Position numbers and translations under genes: made by a program. The notes below the pieces were generated by a model. The model saw only the letters and a list, made by a program, of their open reading frames with translations, searched no databases and had not been told where the DNA came from. From the NCBI GenBank assembly GCA_009823505.1, contig VZQC01000355.1, positions 636,891 to 700,890 on the forward strand: DNA of 64,000 nt, read 5' to 3'. The stretch comes from Rhizomys pruinosus. Its lineage: Eukaryota; Chordata; Mammalia; Rodentia; Spalacidae. Positions 20,150 through 30,398 of this stretch are shown in pieces. Position 1 is the first letter of the stretch. Each line of letters opens with the position of its first letter.

Positions 20150-23100
20150 CTAAATCAAAACATCAGATGATAATAAGGCAAAGGAAGCAACACAAACATA
20201 TCAGTCATAGCCTTACATAGGAATGGACTAAATTCCCCAATCAAAAGAACTAGACTGGGAGAACTGGATTAGGAAACAGAATCCATCGATATGCTGGTCT
20301 GCAAGAAACATCTTACCTTCAAGGACAGGCACCACCTTAAAGTGAAGGGATGGGAAAAAAATATTCCGAGCGAAGCAAAGGGTACCAAAAAGAAGCAGGT
20401 GTTGCTATTTGAATATCGGATAAAAATAACTTCAAGTAAAAGAAATCAGAAGAGACAAAGAAGGCCATTACAGTTTTAATCAAAAAAACAAGCCCACCAA
20501 GAAGAGTTTCACATATGAATATATAGGCCCCGAAATGTCTGGTGCACCAAACTTTATAAAGAAAATCTCCAAGGAGCACAAGTCACAGACTAAACCCAGC
20601 ACACGCCATAGGGGGAGATTTCAATACCCCACTGAGTCCTTTGATAGGTCAACAGGACAAAAAATACAGAGAGACATCAGAACAGAACGATAATGATACA
20701 CCAATGGACCTCATATACTCTACCATACCGAACCATTCCATCCTAGACCAGAGAATAACACTTTCTACGTACTCAGCACCCACTGAACATTCTCCAAAAT
20801 TGAACCACATCCCTGGGACACAGAAGAAACCTCTACAAAAAACAAAAAGTTGAAATAATTTCATGCTTTCTTTCAGACCACAGTGCAATGAAGCTCAACA
20901 TCAACACCATTACAAGCCCTCCTGCCTACAGAACACATGGAGACTAAAAACACACAATCTTGAATAATGAAATGGGTCAAGGAGAGAATAAAGAAAGAAA
21001 TAAAAACATTCCTGGAACTGAATGACAATGACAATACAAACAACAAAACTTATGGGATACCTTAAAAGCAGGTCCTAAGAGGGAAATTTATAGGCCTGGT
21101 GCCTACATGAGAAAACGAGAAAGAGCACAAGTGAATGATCTAACAGCTACCAGCTAAAGCACTTGAGAGGCAACAACAGTGAACCCTAACCACAGACCAG
21201 GAGAAATAACAAAAATCAGAGCAGAAATCAATGAAAGAGAAACAAAGAAAACAATACAAAAAATCAATGAAGCCAAAAGTTGGTTCTTTGAAAGAAATAA
21301 ACAAGATAGACAGAAAAAAAAAAAAAAAAAAAAATTTTAACAAAAAGAAAGAAGGAACAACTCCAAATCAATACAATCTGTGAATGAAAGGGAAAATATC
21401 AAATGGACAAGAAAAGATCAAGAAATTATATGGGAATATTACAAGAACCTATATCACCAAGTTTGAAATCTTAGAAGAAATGGATGAATATCTGAAATCT
21501 TGGGAATCCCAAAGCTTGGCCAAGAAGAAACCAGCAGCGTTTAAACAGACCCATAAAAGATGAAGAATGTTAAGAGGATGTAGTAAGAAGCCTCCCAACA
21601 AAAAAAGCCCAGGCCCAGATGTTTCACAGCAGAATTCCTATAAAACATTTCAAAAGACTACAAACCATTATTTCTGAAACTGTTTAGAGTATACAATCAG
21701 AGGGAACTCTCCCAAATTCCGTCTATATGAAAGCCAACATCACTCTATTACCCCAACCAGCAAAGACAGAACTAAAAAGGAGAATTTAGACCCATCTCCC
21801 TCATGAACACGATGCCAAAATTCTAAACAGAATACTGGCATCGCATATAGACCCCATCAAAAGATCAAAGTCCTCTGGACCAAGGTTGGATTCATACCAG
21901 AGATGCAGGGATGGTTTCAACATACGAAAATCATAAACATCAATCAAACACATAAACGGAATCAAAGACAAAACCACACCATAATCTCAACTGACGCTTG
22001 AAAAAAGCATTGACAAATCCAAATCCAGCATCCCTTCATATCTTAAGTCCTGAAGGAATTGGATTTGGAGGGGATCATTCCTCAAGGAAATCAAAGCCAT
22101 AGACAGGAAACCCACAACCAATATCAATCCTAAATGGGAAATGATGAAACGTCCCTTTAAAGGTAGGAACTAATCGGCAAGGCTGCCCCCTATCACCACC
22201 GCTCTTCAATATAGTGCTTGAAACACTTGCTAGAGCAATAAGGCAAGAAAGGATATTAAAGGAGTAATAATTGGAAAGAGAAGAGTCAAACTATCCCTTT
22301 TTGCTGATGATATGATTGTTTACTTAAGGGATTGTAAAAAACTCCACCCACAAGAAAACTCCTAGAACGATTAACAGCTTCAGCAAAGTGGCAGGATAAC
22401 AAATTAACCTTAGAAAATCAAAGGCCTTTTTCTTAACACCAAGAACAAGCAACTGAAGAAAGAATTCAAAAAGACCTTCCCACTCACAATAGCCTCAAAA
22501 ACAATAAGATCCTAGGAACAAACATAACCAAAGACACCAAGACTCGACAACAAAATTTTAAAACTTTAGAAGAAATTGAAGAAGACCTCAAGAAGATGTA
22601 AAACCTTCCCATGCTCATGGGTTGGAAATTAACATTGTAAAAATGTCCAGTTTACCAAAACTCCTGTATAAATTTTAATGCAATTCCAAGCAAAATCCCC
22701 AAGAGTTTCTTCACAGGCTTGGAAACAAAAGTTCTTAAATTCATTTGGGAAACAAAAGACACCCGATAGCCCAAAATCAACCCTGAGTGAAAAAGCTACA
22801 CAGGAGGATCTCTATACCAGATTTTAAACTATACTACAGGGCTATAGTCATAAAAACAGCCTGGTACTGGCACAAAAACAGACCTGTTTGACCATGGAAC
22901 AAAACCGAAGATCCAAATCTGAGCACATACAATTTCAGCCATCTCATATTGACAAGGGGGCCAAGAAACTACAATGGAGAAAAGAACAGCATCTTCCCGC
23001 AAGTGGTGTTGGCAAAACTGGTCACCACTTGTAGAAGAAATGAAATTAAACCCCCTACCTCTCAACCTGTACAAAAGTCAACTCCAGATGGATTAAAGAT

Positions 23101-24030
23101 TTCAACGTGAAACCCCAAACGCGAAGGTGATAGAGAAAAAGTTGGCAGCAACATACAAGAAACATAGGCATAAGGAAAAGAACTTCCTAAATCAGACAGC
23201 ACTGCACAAAATTAAGGTCGACAATTGACAAATGGGACCTCATCAAACTCAAAAGCTTGTACAGCAAAAGAAACAATCAAGGAAGTGAAGAGAAATCCCA
23301 AAGAGTGGGAGAAACCTTCACTGCAGATACATCTGACAAAAGCATTGATTTCCAGAATATATAACTACTCAAAAAACAAAGAAAAAAGAAAACAAACGAC
23401 CCCCTCAATAGATGAGCAAGAACTGAACAAGACTTCACAAGCAGAGTGAAGTTAGAGATGTCTGAGAAACAACCTCAAGAACTGCTCAACATCACTATCA
23501 TTAAGGAAATGCAAATCAAAACCACTTTAAGATATCATCTTACTCCAGTAAGACTGGCTAGATCAAAAAACAAATGATACCAAGTGCTGGAGAATTTGTG
23601 GGGAAGGGGAACCCTCAGCCACTGCTGGTGGGAAATGTAAAAAACTTGTACAGACACTATGGGAAGCAGTGTGGAGAACCCTTGGAAGACTTGAATGAAT
23701 TTGCCACCCTACCCAGCCATACACTCCTGGGCATGTACCCTCAAGACTTACGCCACCACAGAGATACATGCACGGCCATGTTTATTTCAGCTCTCTTCAC
23801 AATAGCAAAGAGCTGGAACCAACCTAAATGCCCCGCAACGACAGGTGGATAGAGAAATGTGGTACAATCTACACAATGAGTTCTATGCCAGTAAGAAAGA
23901 CCGACATCACGAGCTGTGCAGGAAAATGGCATGGAGCTAGAGGACATCATGCTGAGTGAAGTAACGACAGTCCCAGAAAAACAAAGACGAATGGTATCCC
24001 TCATCTGGTGGATGCTAGTGCCAATTAACC
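20150..24030 (+). pseudogene. L1 ORF2 remnant (endonuclease and reverse transcriptase)
   Basis: Endonuclease-region match CKKHLTFKDRHHLKVKGWEK (about 20302-20361), a reverse-transcriptase active-site block FADDMIVY (about 22299-22323), and C-terminal matches ACTAKET and LISRIYNYSK near 23260-23370 and FISALFTIAKSWNQPKCP (about 23780-23833). These lie in different frames separated by stops, so no functional polymerase is encoded. Confidence 0.85.
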
Positions 24031-24363
24031 CGTTGTAGGTATTTCTTGTGTAGGCCCCCCTGAGCTTCTGTACAAAGCATTTGGACATAATGCATTTTGG
24101 GAAACAACAACAACAGAAATTTAAAAACTGCATCAAAGAAATGACTGAAACAGTGAACTGCCTGCTCAAAACAGTCAACGTCCCCATGGAAAATATTGAG
24201 AAAGACTAAGAAAGAGATGAAAAGCTTTTTTGGCAGAATACATGAGGTATTTTGGGGTGGGGGCATAGGGTGCGGAACAAGGGTCTAGATTTGGTTTAAA
24301 AATAAATAAATAAATACATTAAAAAAAAAAAAAAGAAAGGGCCCAATCCCCTCTACCGTTACC

Positions 24364-24523
24364 TTTTGTTTTTTGTCTTTTTTAGATAGGTCTCCCGTAG
24401 TCCCCCAGCTGGCCTGGAATCACTCTGTTAGACCGGCTGGCCTTGAACTCACAAAGATCCACCTACGTCTGGCCTCCCCAGTGCTGAAGGATTAAAGGCG
24501 TGCGACACCACGCCTGGCTACCG
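24364..24523 (-). mobile_element. B1 SINE downstream of the L1 tail
   Basis: Reverse B1 with several single-base indels. Flanked by ctaccgttacc and ctaccgtggcc, its target-site duplication, so it inserted in the older host repeat after the L1. Confidence 0.8.
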
Positions 24524-24667
24524 TGGCCTTTTATACTGCCTGCCAGCAGAAGGTAATGCCTACATTTGGGGTGGGCCATCCAGGTTGAGGTGGTCCAATC
24601 CGAACATCCTTTTCTCTTATTTGTTCCTTAGTCCAGTCAAGTTGACACCCAGGATTAACCATCACAT
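24524..24667 (+). mobile_element. Older rodent interspersed repeat, right part
   Basis: Continuation of the element that begins at 18267, ending in agtcaagttgacacccagga ttaaccatcaca, its hallmark right end. Confidence 0.55.
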
Positions 24668-24749
24668 TCCTGTTACCTTTCAGTCTTTGCTACCAGTAGT
24701 AAATTGACCTTTTACATGATACTTTCCCCACCTGCTCCAGATTCACTTC

Positions 24750-25070
24750 CTTCGCTGGGATAGAATATTCTGACCAAAAGCAACTTAGGAGAGGACAGGT
24801 TTATTTTAGCTCTCTGTCCAGGTTCCAGTCCTGCTGGGAAGTCATGCACACAGGCTCCATTGCTTGCTTGTGCTCTGCTCCATTCTTAAATAGTTCAGGA
24901 ATCCCTGCCTGGGGAACGGCGTCACCCACAAAGACCTAGACCTTCAATTAATTAAGACAATCCCCCACAGACATGCTCATGGACCAACCCAAATGTAGGC
25001 AATCCTTCCTGAGATTCTCTTCCTAGGTGATTCTAGGCTGTGTCAGTTGGCAGTTAGCCAACCATCCCAC
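24750..25070 (+). mobile_element. Rodent DNA-transposon-like repeat (URR1-type, name tentative)
   Basis: Contains ctgaccaaaagcaacttagg, then ggtttattttagctc and a right end with gctgtgtcagttggcagtta. Related copies: 33703-34068, 36788-37168 (reverse) and 51205-51495. Confidence 0.5.
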
Positions 25071-25212
25071 CATCTGAGCCTGCCCGGTTGCTTGCCCTCT
25101 CTGGCTCTCTCTGGCTAGCACTTTATTCCCCAGTCAAGTGATGTTTAAACTCTGGGTACATCTCTACCTCCCTTCTCACCAGTATCCTCCCATCTACTCA
25201 GGTCTACCTCTC

Positions 25213-25483
25213 TTTTTTTTTTTTTTAATAATTTTTTTATTATTAATTTATCTTTGTAATGTGTATGAATGTACTGTCTGCAATGCAGGTCTGTGCACCC
25301 GTGTCGTGCATGCGTGCCGTGGAGGTAAGAAGAGGGTCTGCGGATTCCCCCTGGAACTGGAGTTTTTTTTTTTTTTTTTTTTAAAGACAGTTCTTAGCCG
25401 GCCATGTGGGTGCTGGGGATCGAACCCGGGCCTCTGTAAGAGCATTCAGTGGCTCTTAAGCCATGAGCAGTCTCTCCAGTCCC
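25213..25483 (-). mobile_element. B2 SINE
   Basis: Reverse B2 with an internal poly-T expansion at about 25363-25381. Flanked by aggtctacctctcttt and aggtttacctctcttt, a near-perfect target-site duplication. Confidence 0.92.
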
Positions 25484-25929
25484 AGGTTTACCTCTCTTTC
25501 TGGTTGTCACTGCCTGAGTGCTTCTCAGAAGGTCTACCTCTCCTTTCCTCTTGTCACTGCCTGAGTGCTTCTCAGAAGGCAGCAACTTCTCTGTTGATCT
25601 TTCTCTCTTTTTGCCACTTGAATCCATGTGAGGCCCCTGACAGATAATCTTCCTGGAGAATGACTTTAATAACATTGGTACCTCTCCCCCCAGCTTGAAC
25701 TCTTGTCTGTGGGATAGCTCAGATGCCTAACAGGGCATGCAGCTACCCGAGCCATGTGGTCCAGCCTGCCGTTATGTCTTATCTCTAATTTCCCCCTCCT
25801 CAGGCACACAGGGCTTCTCCTAGCACATCAGGAAGCTCCTTGCTTTGTCACTGTGTCCTCTCTGATGAAATGACAGATTCATACTCTCCTTTCCAACCCA
25901 GTCACATTCTAGAACTGCTTCTTTATCTT

Positions 25930-26088
25930 TTTTTTTTTTTTTTTTGTATTTTTGAGACAGGGTCTCCCTTTTAGTCCCAGCTGGCCTGGAGCTTGCTCTG
26001 TAGGCCAGGCTGGCCTTGTACTCACAGAGATCTGCCTGCCTCTGCCTCCCAAGTGCTGGGATTAAAGGCGTGCGCCACCATGCCCAGC
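25930..26088 (-). mobile_element. B1 SINE
   Basis: Reverse B1 with a long poly-T (A tail). Flanked by tgcttctttat on both sides. Confidence 0.92.
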
Positions 26089-26371
26089 TTGCTTCTTTAT
26101 ATCACCTTCTTTTGGTTTCCTGGAAAGAGTCTCTCTCTCCTGCCTCTGCTCACACCAAACTTTGTGTTCCTTTTGTTGATGTTTCAATGCTTGATATTGA
26201 TAATTGCAATATTTTCTAAGGTAGAATCTGACAAGTTATAGACACATCTTACTCATAGTTGAGTCCCTGACAAGCATCTTCTCTTTCTGATGAAGAATAG
26301 ATGGTCAATTAAATTCTATTAAATTCTAAACATTTCAGTCCATGGAGACATTTTGGTTGTCATGTGAGTCT

Positions 26372-26518
26372 TCTTTTTTGTATGTTTTGTTTTGTTTTGA
26401 GACAAGGTCCCTCTGTAGCCCCAGCTGGCCTGGAACTCACTACGTAGACCTCAGAAATCCACCCGTCTCTGCCTCCCAAGTGTTGGGATTAAAGGCATGT
26501 TTGATAACATCTAGCTGT
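26372..26518 (-). mobile_element. B1 SINE
   Basis: Reverse B1: gttttgagacaaggtccctc to gggattaaaggcatgtttga. Flanks share gtcttcttttt. Confidence 0.88.
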
Positions 26519-26539
26519 CTTCTTTTTGTTTAATGTATG

Positions 26540-26795
26540 TGCATGTATGTCTGTATAAGTGTGTGTGTGTGTACATGTGTGCATACACATGTGTATGTGA
26601 AGGACAGAGGATACTCTTGGATGTCAGCCTCAAGAACCACGTCTATTTCATTTGAGACAGCATACCTCATTAGTCTGGAGCTCACTAATTAGGCTAGACA
26701 AGCTGGTATTGAGCTCCAGGGACCTCCTGTAGCCACCTCCCAAGTGCTGGGATTGCAAGGAGATGCTACCATGTCTCACATCTTTTTTAAGTAAG
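26540..26795 (-). mobile_element. B4-like SINE with GT-rich tail
   Basis: Starts in a GT-rich stretch, then tgtgaaggacagaggatact and a reverse B1-like half ending cccaagtgctgggattgcaa. Confidence 0.5.
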
Positions 26796-26816
26796 TTTAA
26801 CTACCAAAACATATTG

Positions 26817-26958
26817 CGCCAGGCATAGTGGTGTACGCCTTTAATCCCAGTAGTTGGGAAGCAGAAGCAGGCAAATTTCTGTAAGATCAAGGCCAGTCTG
26901 ATCTACATAGTGAGTTCCAAGCCAGGGGTGACAGGGAAACCCTGTCTCAAAAAAGCCC
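26817..26958 (+). mobile_element. B1 SINE (old)
   Basis: Diverged B1: gccaggcatagtggtgtacg to gaaaccctgtctcaaaaaag. Confidence 0.82.
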
Positions 26959-27104
26959 ATATATATGAGCTATTATAGCAAAACTATTTAATGAATGCTA
27001 AGTAAAATGTTAAATATAATTTTACTTTTTGAGAAATAATTGAGTATGAAAATTTTCTATAATACATATGTGTGGCATTGTTAACATGGGCTAACATTTT
27101 AACA

Positions 27105-27180
27105 GGGGTTCTGGGAATTGAACTCACGTCCTCATGATCACAAGGCAAGCTCTTTACTGATTGGGCCATCCCCCAGCTGA
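27105..27180 (-). mobile_element. ID/B3-like SINE fragment
   Basis: Reverse tRNA-like head: gggttctgggaattgaactc, then gctctttactgattgggcca tcccccagct. Confidence 0.55.
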
Positions 27181-27189
27181 CATATGTGT

Positions 27190-27965
27190 CTTCTGACGTT
27201 ATGTAAAGGTCAAGCATATTGGTAGAAATCCTTTGATACACAGAACAGATTCCAAACACAAATGTTGTCTCGCCCCTGATGTCTTCGGTGGCAGATTATG
27301 TAAAACCCTGTTCTCCAGAGTCAGTAGGAACATGGAGCTGTAGACAGCACTGATAAAGCCTTTAGGGGTGCAGGATTAGAAGCAAGCTCCACCTTTGGGC
27401 ACCCTTTGTCTGACCTCACAGAGAAAGCAGCTGAGAAAGTTGTTCATAGAGACCGTTCAGCTCCTTTGGTTTGCAGGTGGAGTTGTTAAGTCTAGAGGCC
27501 TCTTGGCTCTCTGAGAACTTCCGGGCTTCTAATTCCAGATGGTAAGTAGATTTTTTGTGTCAATCAGAAAAAATTAAATTTTGTGATCAAACAAGATGCC
27601 ACAGTCCTTGCCGAGATTCAATACACTGTCAGATAAAATAGATACTGACCAAATCATCATCACTGTTGGCTTAGGAGAAGGTTTGAGGAAAACATCTAAA
27701 TGTGCAACAGCATTTCTAATGGCAGATGGGCATAGGAACCTAATGCTTAACCCTCTGGTCTGGGAGCCTCATCATCTGCTTCCCAGAGATGGGCTAATGG
27801 CTTATTAAGTGCGCTAGACACATTTCCCGTGCCTACAATGATAGCATTGCTATATTAAGCCAGAATTTGCATGAGCATCTGGACTCCCAGATTGGTGCCA
27901 AATCGATCTGTAAAGCTGGGCTTGTGAGGAGATTGAGCAAGGGGCCGTTCTATATCTGGTTCAAA
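27190..27965. other. Pnoc intron 2, unique sequence
   Basis: No repeat or exon recognised; a 70-codon ORF at 27596-27808 has no splice-site or family support. Confidence 0.5.
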
Positions 27966-27971
27966 AATTAG

Positions 27972-28050
27972 GGTATAGTCTGTGGGGATATAACCCAGTA
28001 ATAGACCATGTGCCTAGAATGTGTGAAGCCCTGAATTCTAGCACTGTAAA
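27972..28050 (+). mobile_element. ID-like SINE fragment
   Basis: Diverged ID: tctgtggggatataacccag, then gcctagaatgtgtgaagccc tgaattctagcac. Confidence 0.5.
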
Positions 28051-28175
28051 TCAGACGCATGAGCCCTGTGGAGGGAAATTAAGAAAATCACAGAGGCTTT
28101 TTTTGTTGTTACTGTTTCCCACTGGGTAGTATTTAGGAGCTATTTTCTGTAGGAGGTCCTGCTGAAATAGTCAAA

Positions 28176-28282
28176 GGCAAGGCTGGGAATATAGTTTTGT
28201 GGTAGAATACTTTCCTGGTTATGCACAAGACCTTACATTCAATCTTGAGGACTGCAAAGAGAAATAAAATAAAATAAAATAA
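28176..28282 (+). mobile_element. ID-like SINE with (aaaat)n tail
   Basis: gctgggaatatagttttgtg to aatcttgaggactgcaaag, followed by repeated aaaat units. Confidence 0.55.
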
Positions 28283-28287
28283 AATAT

Positions 28288-28450
28288 ATTCAGGGGCCAG
28301 AGTGACAGTTATAAACACATACTGCTCTTGCAGAGGATTCAATTTGGGTTCCTAGCATCCATGTCTGGCACTTCAAAACCACCTGTAACTCCAGGTTTAG
28401 GGAATCCAGCACCCTCTTCTGGCTTCTAAAGGCAACAGATGAACGGCACA
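28288..28450 (+). mobile_element. B3/B2-type SINE (old)
   Basis: ggggccagagtgacagttat, then actgctcttgcagaggattc and ccagcaccctcttctggctt. Confidence 0.6.
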
Positions 28451-28454
28451 GAAA

Positions 28455-29435
28455 AGTCATGCAAAGAGCTTCTGCTGTCAGTCACCCACTAAGAATGTTC
28501 ACATAGTGGAGGTAGAGATGCCAGGAGACAATTTCTATTGCAAAAGAGTTTAAGGCATTTCAGATGCATTTTTCCCAGACTTTCTTGAGGGTGTGTTGTC
28601 TTAATCTTCATATCTAAAGCAACTCAGTGAATCCAGTTTCTTTCTTCTAGTTGGACTGATAGGGGGGAAGTACCACTCACAATTAGGTGAAAAGCTGGAG
28701 GACATGGCAATGGGTTTGGATGAATGAGTCATCTACTGACCAAAATTACAGTCTAGCAAAAAGGCAGCATACTTGGGTCATCTACCAGGAGTAGAAATAG
28801 AAAAATTCCCAATGGAGACAAGTGTCCTGAGGACCCTGGGTCATGATTACACAATCCTGTGGGAGGACTGGGGAGGTGACCCTGACTGAAATATGACCGC
28901 CCACCTCCTGTGATTCCTCCCCATCAAGCAGACATAGGCAAGATGTGACCGACCTGAAAGATGAGACATGGTCTTGGCATTTCACTCTACTTAAAGATAG
29001 GTTAAAAATGAACACAAACTAGAAACAAAGAACAAGCAGACAGCTAGGTCCCCAGGGGGCCAGCGGGCACTGGGAAGCATTTATCTCTGACTGAGAGGCT
29101 TTTGCCAATCTATCTTTTGACTTTGTTTCTAAGAAGTGTAGTTAAGTGTTGTCTGGACTCCAAAGACTTGAGATGTTAATGGAGAGATAGAAGCATGCTT
29201 TGGAATTCTTCACTAACTCTGAAAGGCTCAAATATAGGAACTCTGCAGTGACTCTACAGCACATCCAGGATGTGCCCAGCAGGAGCTTAGAGTTCCGAGA
29301 ATCGTCATTTTCCACAGGACTGGCTGATTGAGCCTTGTTCTGGACCACATACTGTGCCATATACTGGAGTCCCCAGATGGGCCAGCTCATGCCTTAGGGT
29401 GGGACATGGGCCTGTAGGTACCAACAGCAGCCAGA
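28455..29435. other. Pnoc intron 2, unique sequence
   Basis: No repeat family or exon recognised. Confidence 0.5.
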
Positions 29436-29439
29436 ATAA

Positions 29440-29925
29440 ACATGACTCATTTCATTTTCTCATTAAGCTCAAGGTCAGACTGATTAAAGAAATTGGCGGT
29501 GTGAAAGAAGGTGTTTAAATCTGCATGTATACTGAAAATCAAGGTCACTGAGGAAAGCCCAACTGGTGGTGTTAATTTTCATACTACATACGTTGGTGAC
29601 TTTTATCTGTAAGTCATTTATAATGATGCCTGGGAATGTGGAGTTAAACAAGCATTCCACTCCCTGGGAGGATGGATAGGGGATCATATTCAGATCCAAG
29701 CCAGGCAGAGCCCCAGGAAGTCGCTGCTGCTGCTCTGCCTCCCCAAGAACCACAGCATCTGATGGAGACTGGAGGCCTGACCGGGCCAGTTCTCCAGCCC
29801 TTCCTGCTTGGTTCTGACCTTGGCCTCACCCTCCTGCCCTTGCTGTCTCTGTCTGGGTCTTCTGGAAGTCTCTGCTCTCTTCTCTGTGCTGCTTTTGCTT
29901 CATCTCTGATTCTTCTTTGTTTTTC
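29440..29925 (+). repeat. Right copy of a diverged direct duplication
   Basis: Collinear with 16800-17640 but without the SINE found there. Shared anchors are listed under that copy. Alternatively both are members of an uncatalogued interspersed family. Confidence 0.7.
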
Positions 29926-29929
29926 CAAA

Positions 29930-30395
29930 TGCAAACTCTACTTGAATCTGACCTTGGTTTTGTGAGTCAGCAAAGTGTGCTGTTATGAGGTCAGGCTTAA
30001 TGTTTGCTTTGAAGTCCAAGTGGGATTTATTGGTTGGGGGAAGGGAGAGGCAGGCACATGGGGGCAGGACAGGAAAGGAAAGCAGGACTTCCTGGGAGCT
30101 GTAAAGAGTGACTGGCTATCTGAGTCTCAGGAGATGGAAGGTCAGGGTAGAGCTTTGAGAGATACCTGCAGCCTGGGAAAGCAAAGGCCAAGTTCCTAGA
30201 GGCATCTCAGAGGGACAGGGACAGTGAGGCAGCAAGCAGGGCATCCTGACATCATTATATTTAGGGAGTGCATAGAAGAACAGAGACCCATGGGAAAGAA
30301 CAGTTATAGGGGAAAGAGACCCACAAACCAAGCAGGAGAAACAAAAGATGTTTCTTAAAAGATGGGCTGGTGGACAGGTAGCTGCCCAGAGGAAA
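29930..30395. other. Pnoc intron 2, flank of the 13-bp array
   Basis: Unique-looking sequence with no recognised repeat or exon. Confidence 0.4.
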
Positions 30396-30398
30396 GCA

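Larger units (their letters stand above)
18576..24332 (+). mobile_element. Near-full-length decayed L1 retrotransposon
   Basis: About 5.75 kb with 5' UTR, ORF1 and ORF2 remnants, 3' UTR and A-rich tail (aataaataaataaatac then A-run). Both reading frames are broken by many small indels and stops, so it is not active. Flanks share a degenerate duplication, aaagggaccagctcc at about 18566 and aaagggcccaatccc after the tail, supporting insertion into the older repeat. The whole element sits in Pnoc intron 2, antisense to Pnoc. A 5'-truncated copy of the same 3' end lies at 61372-61495. Confidence 0.85.
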
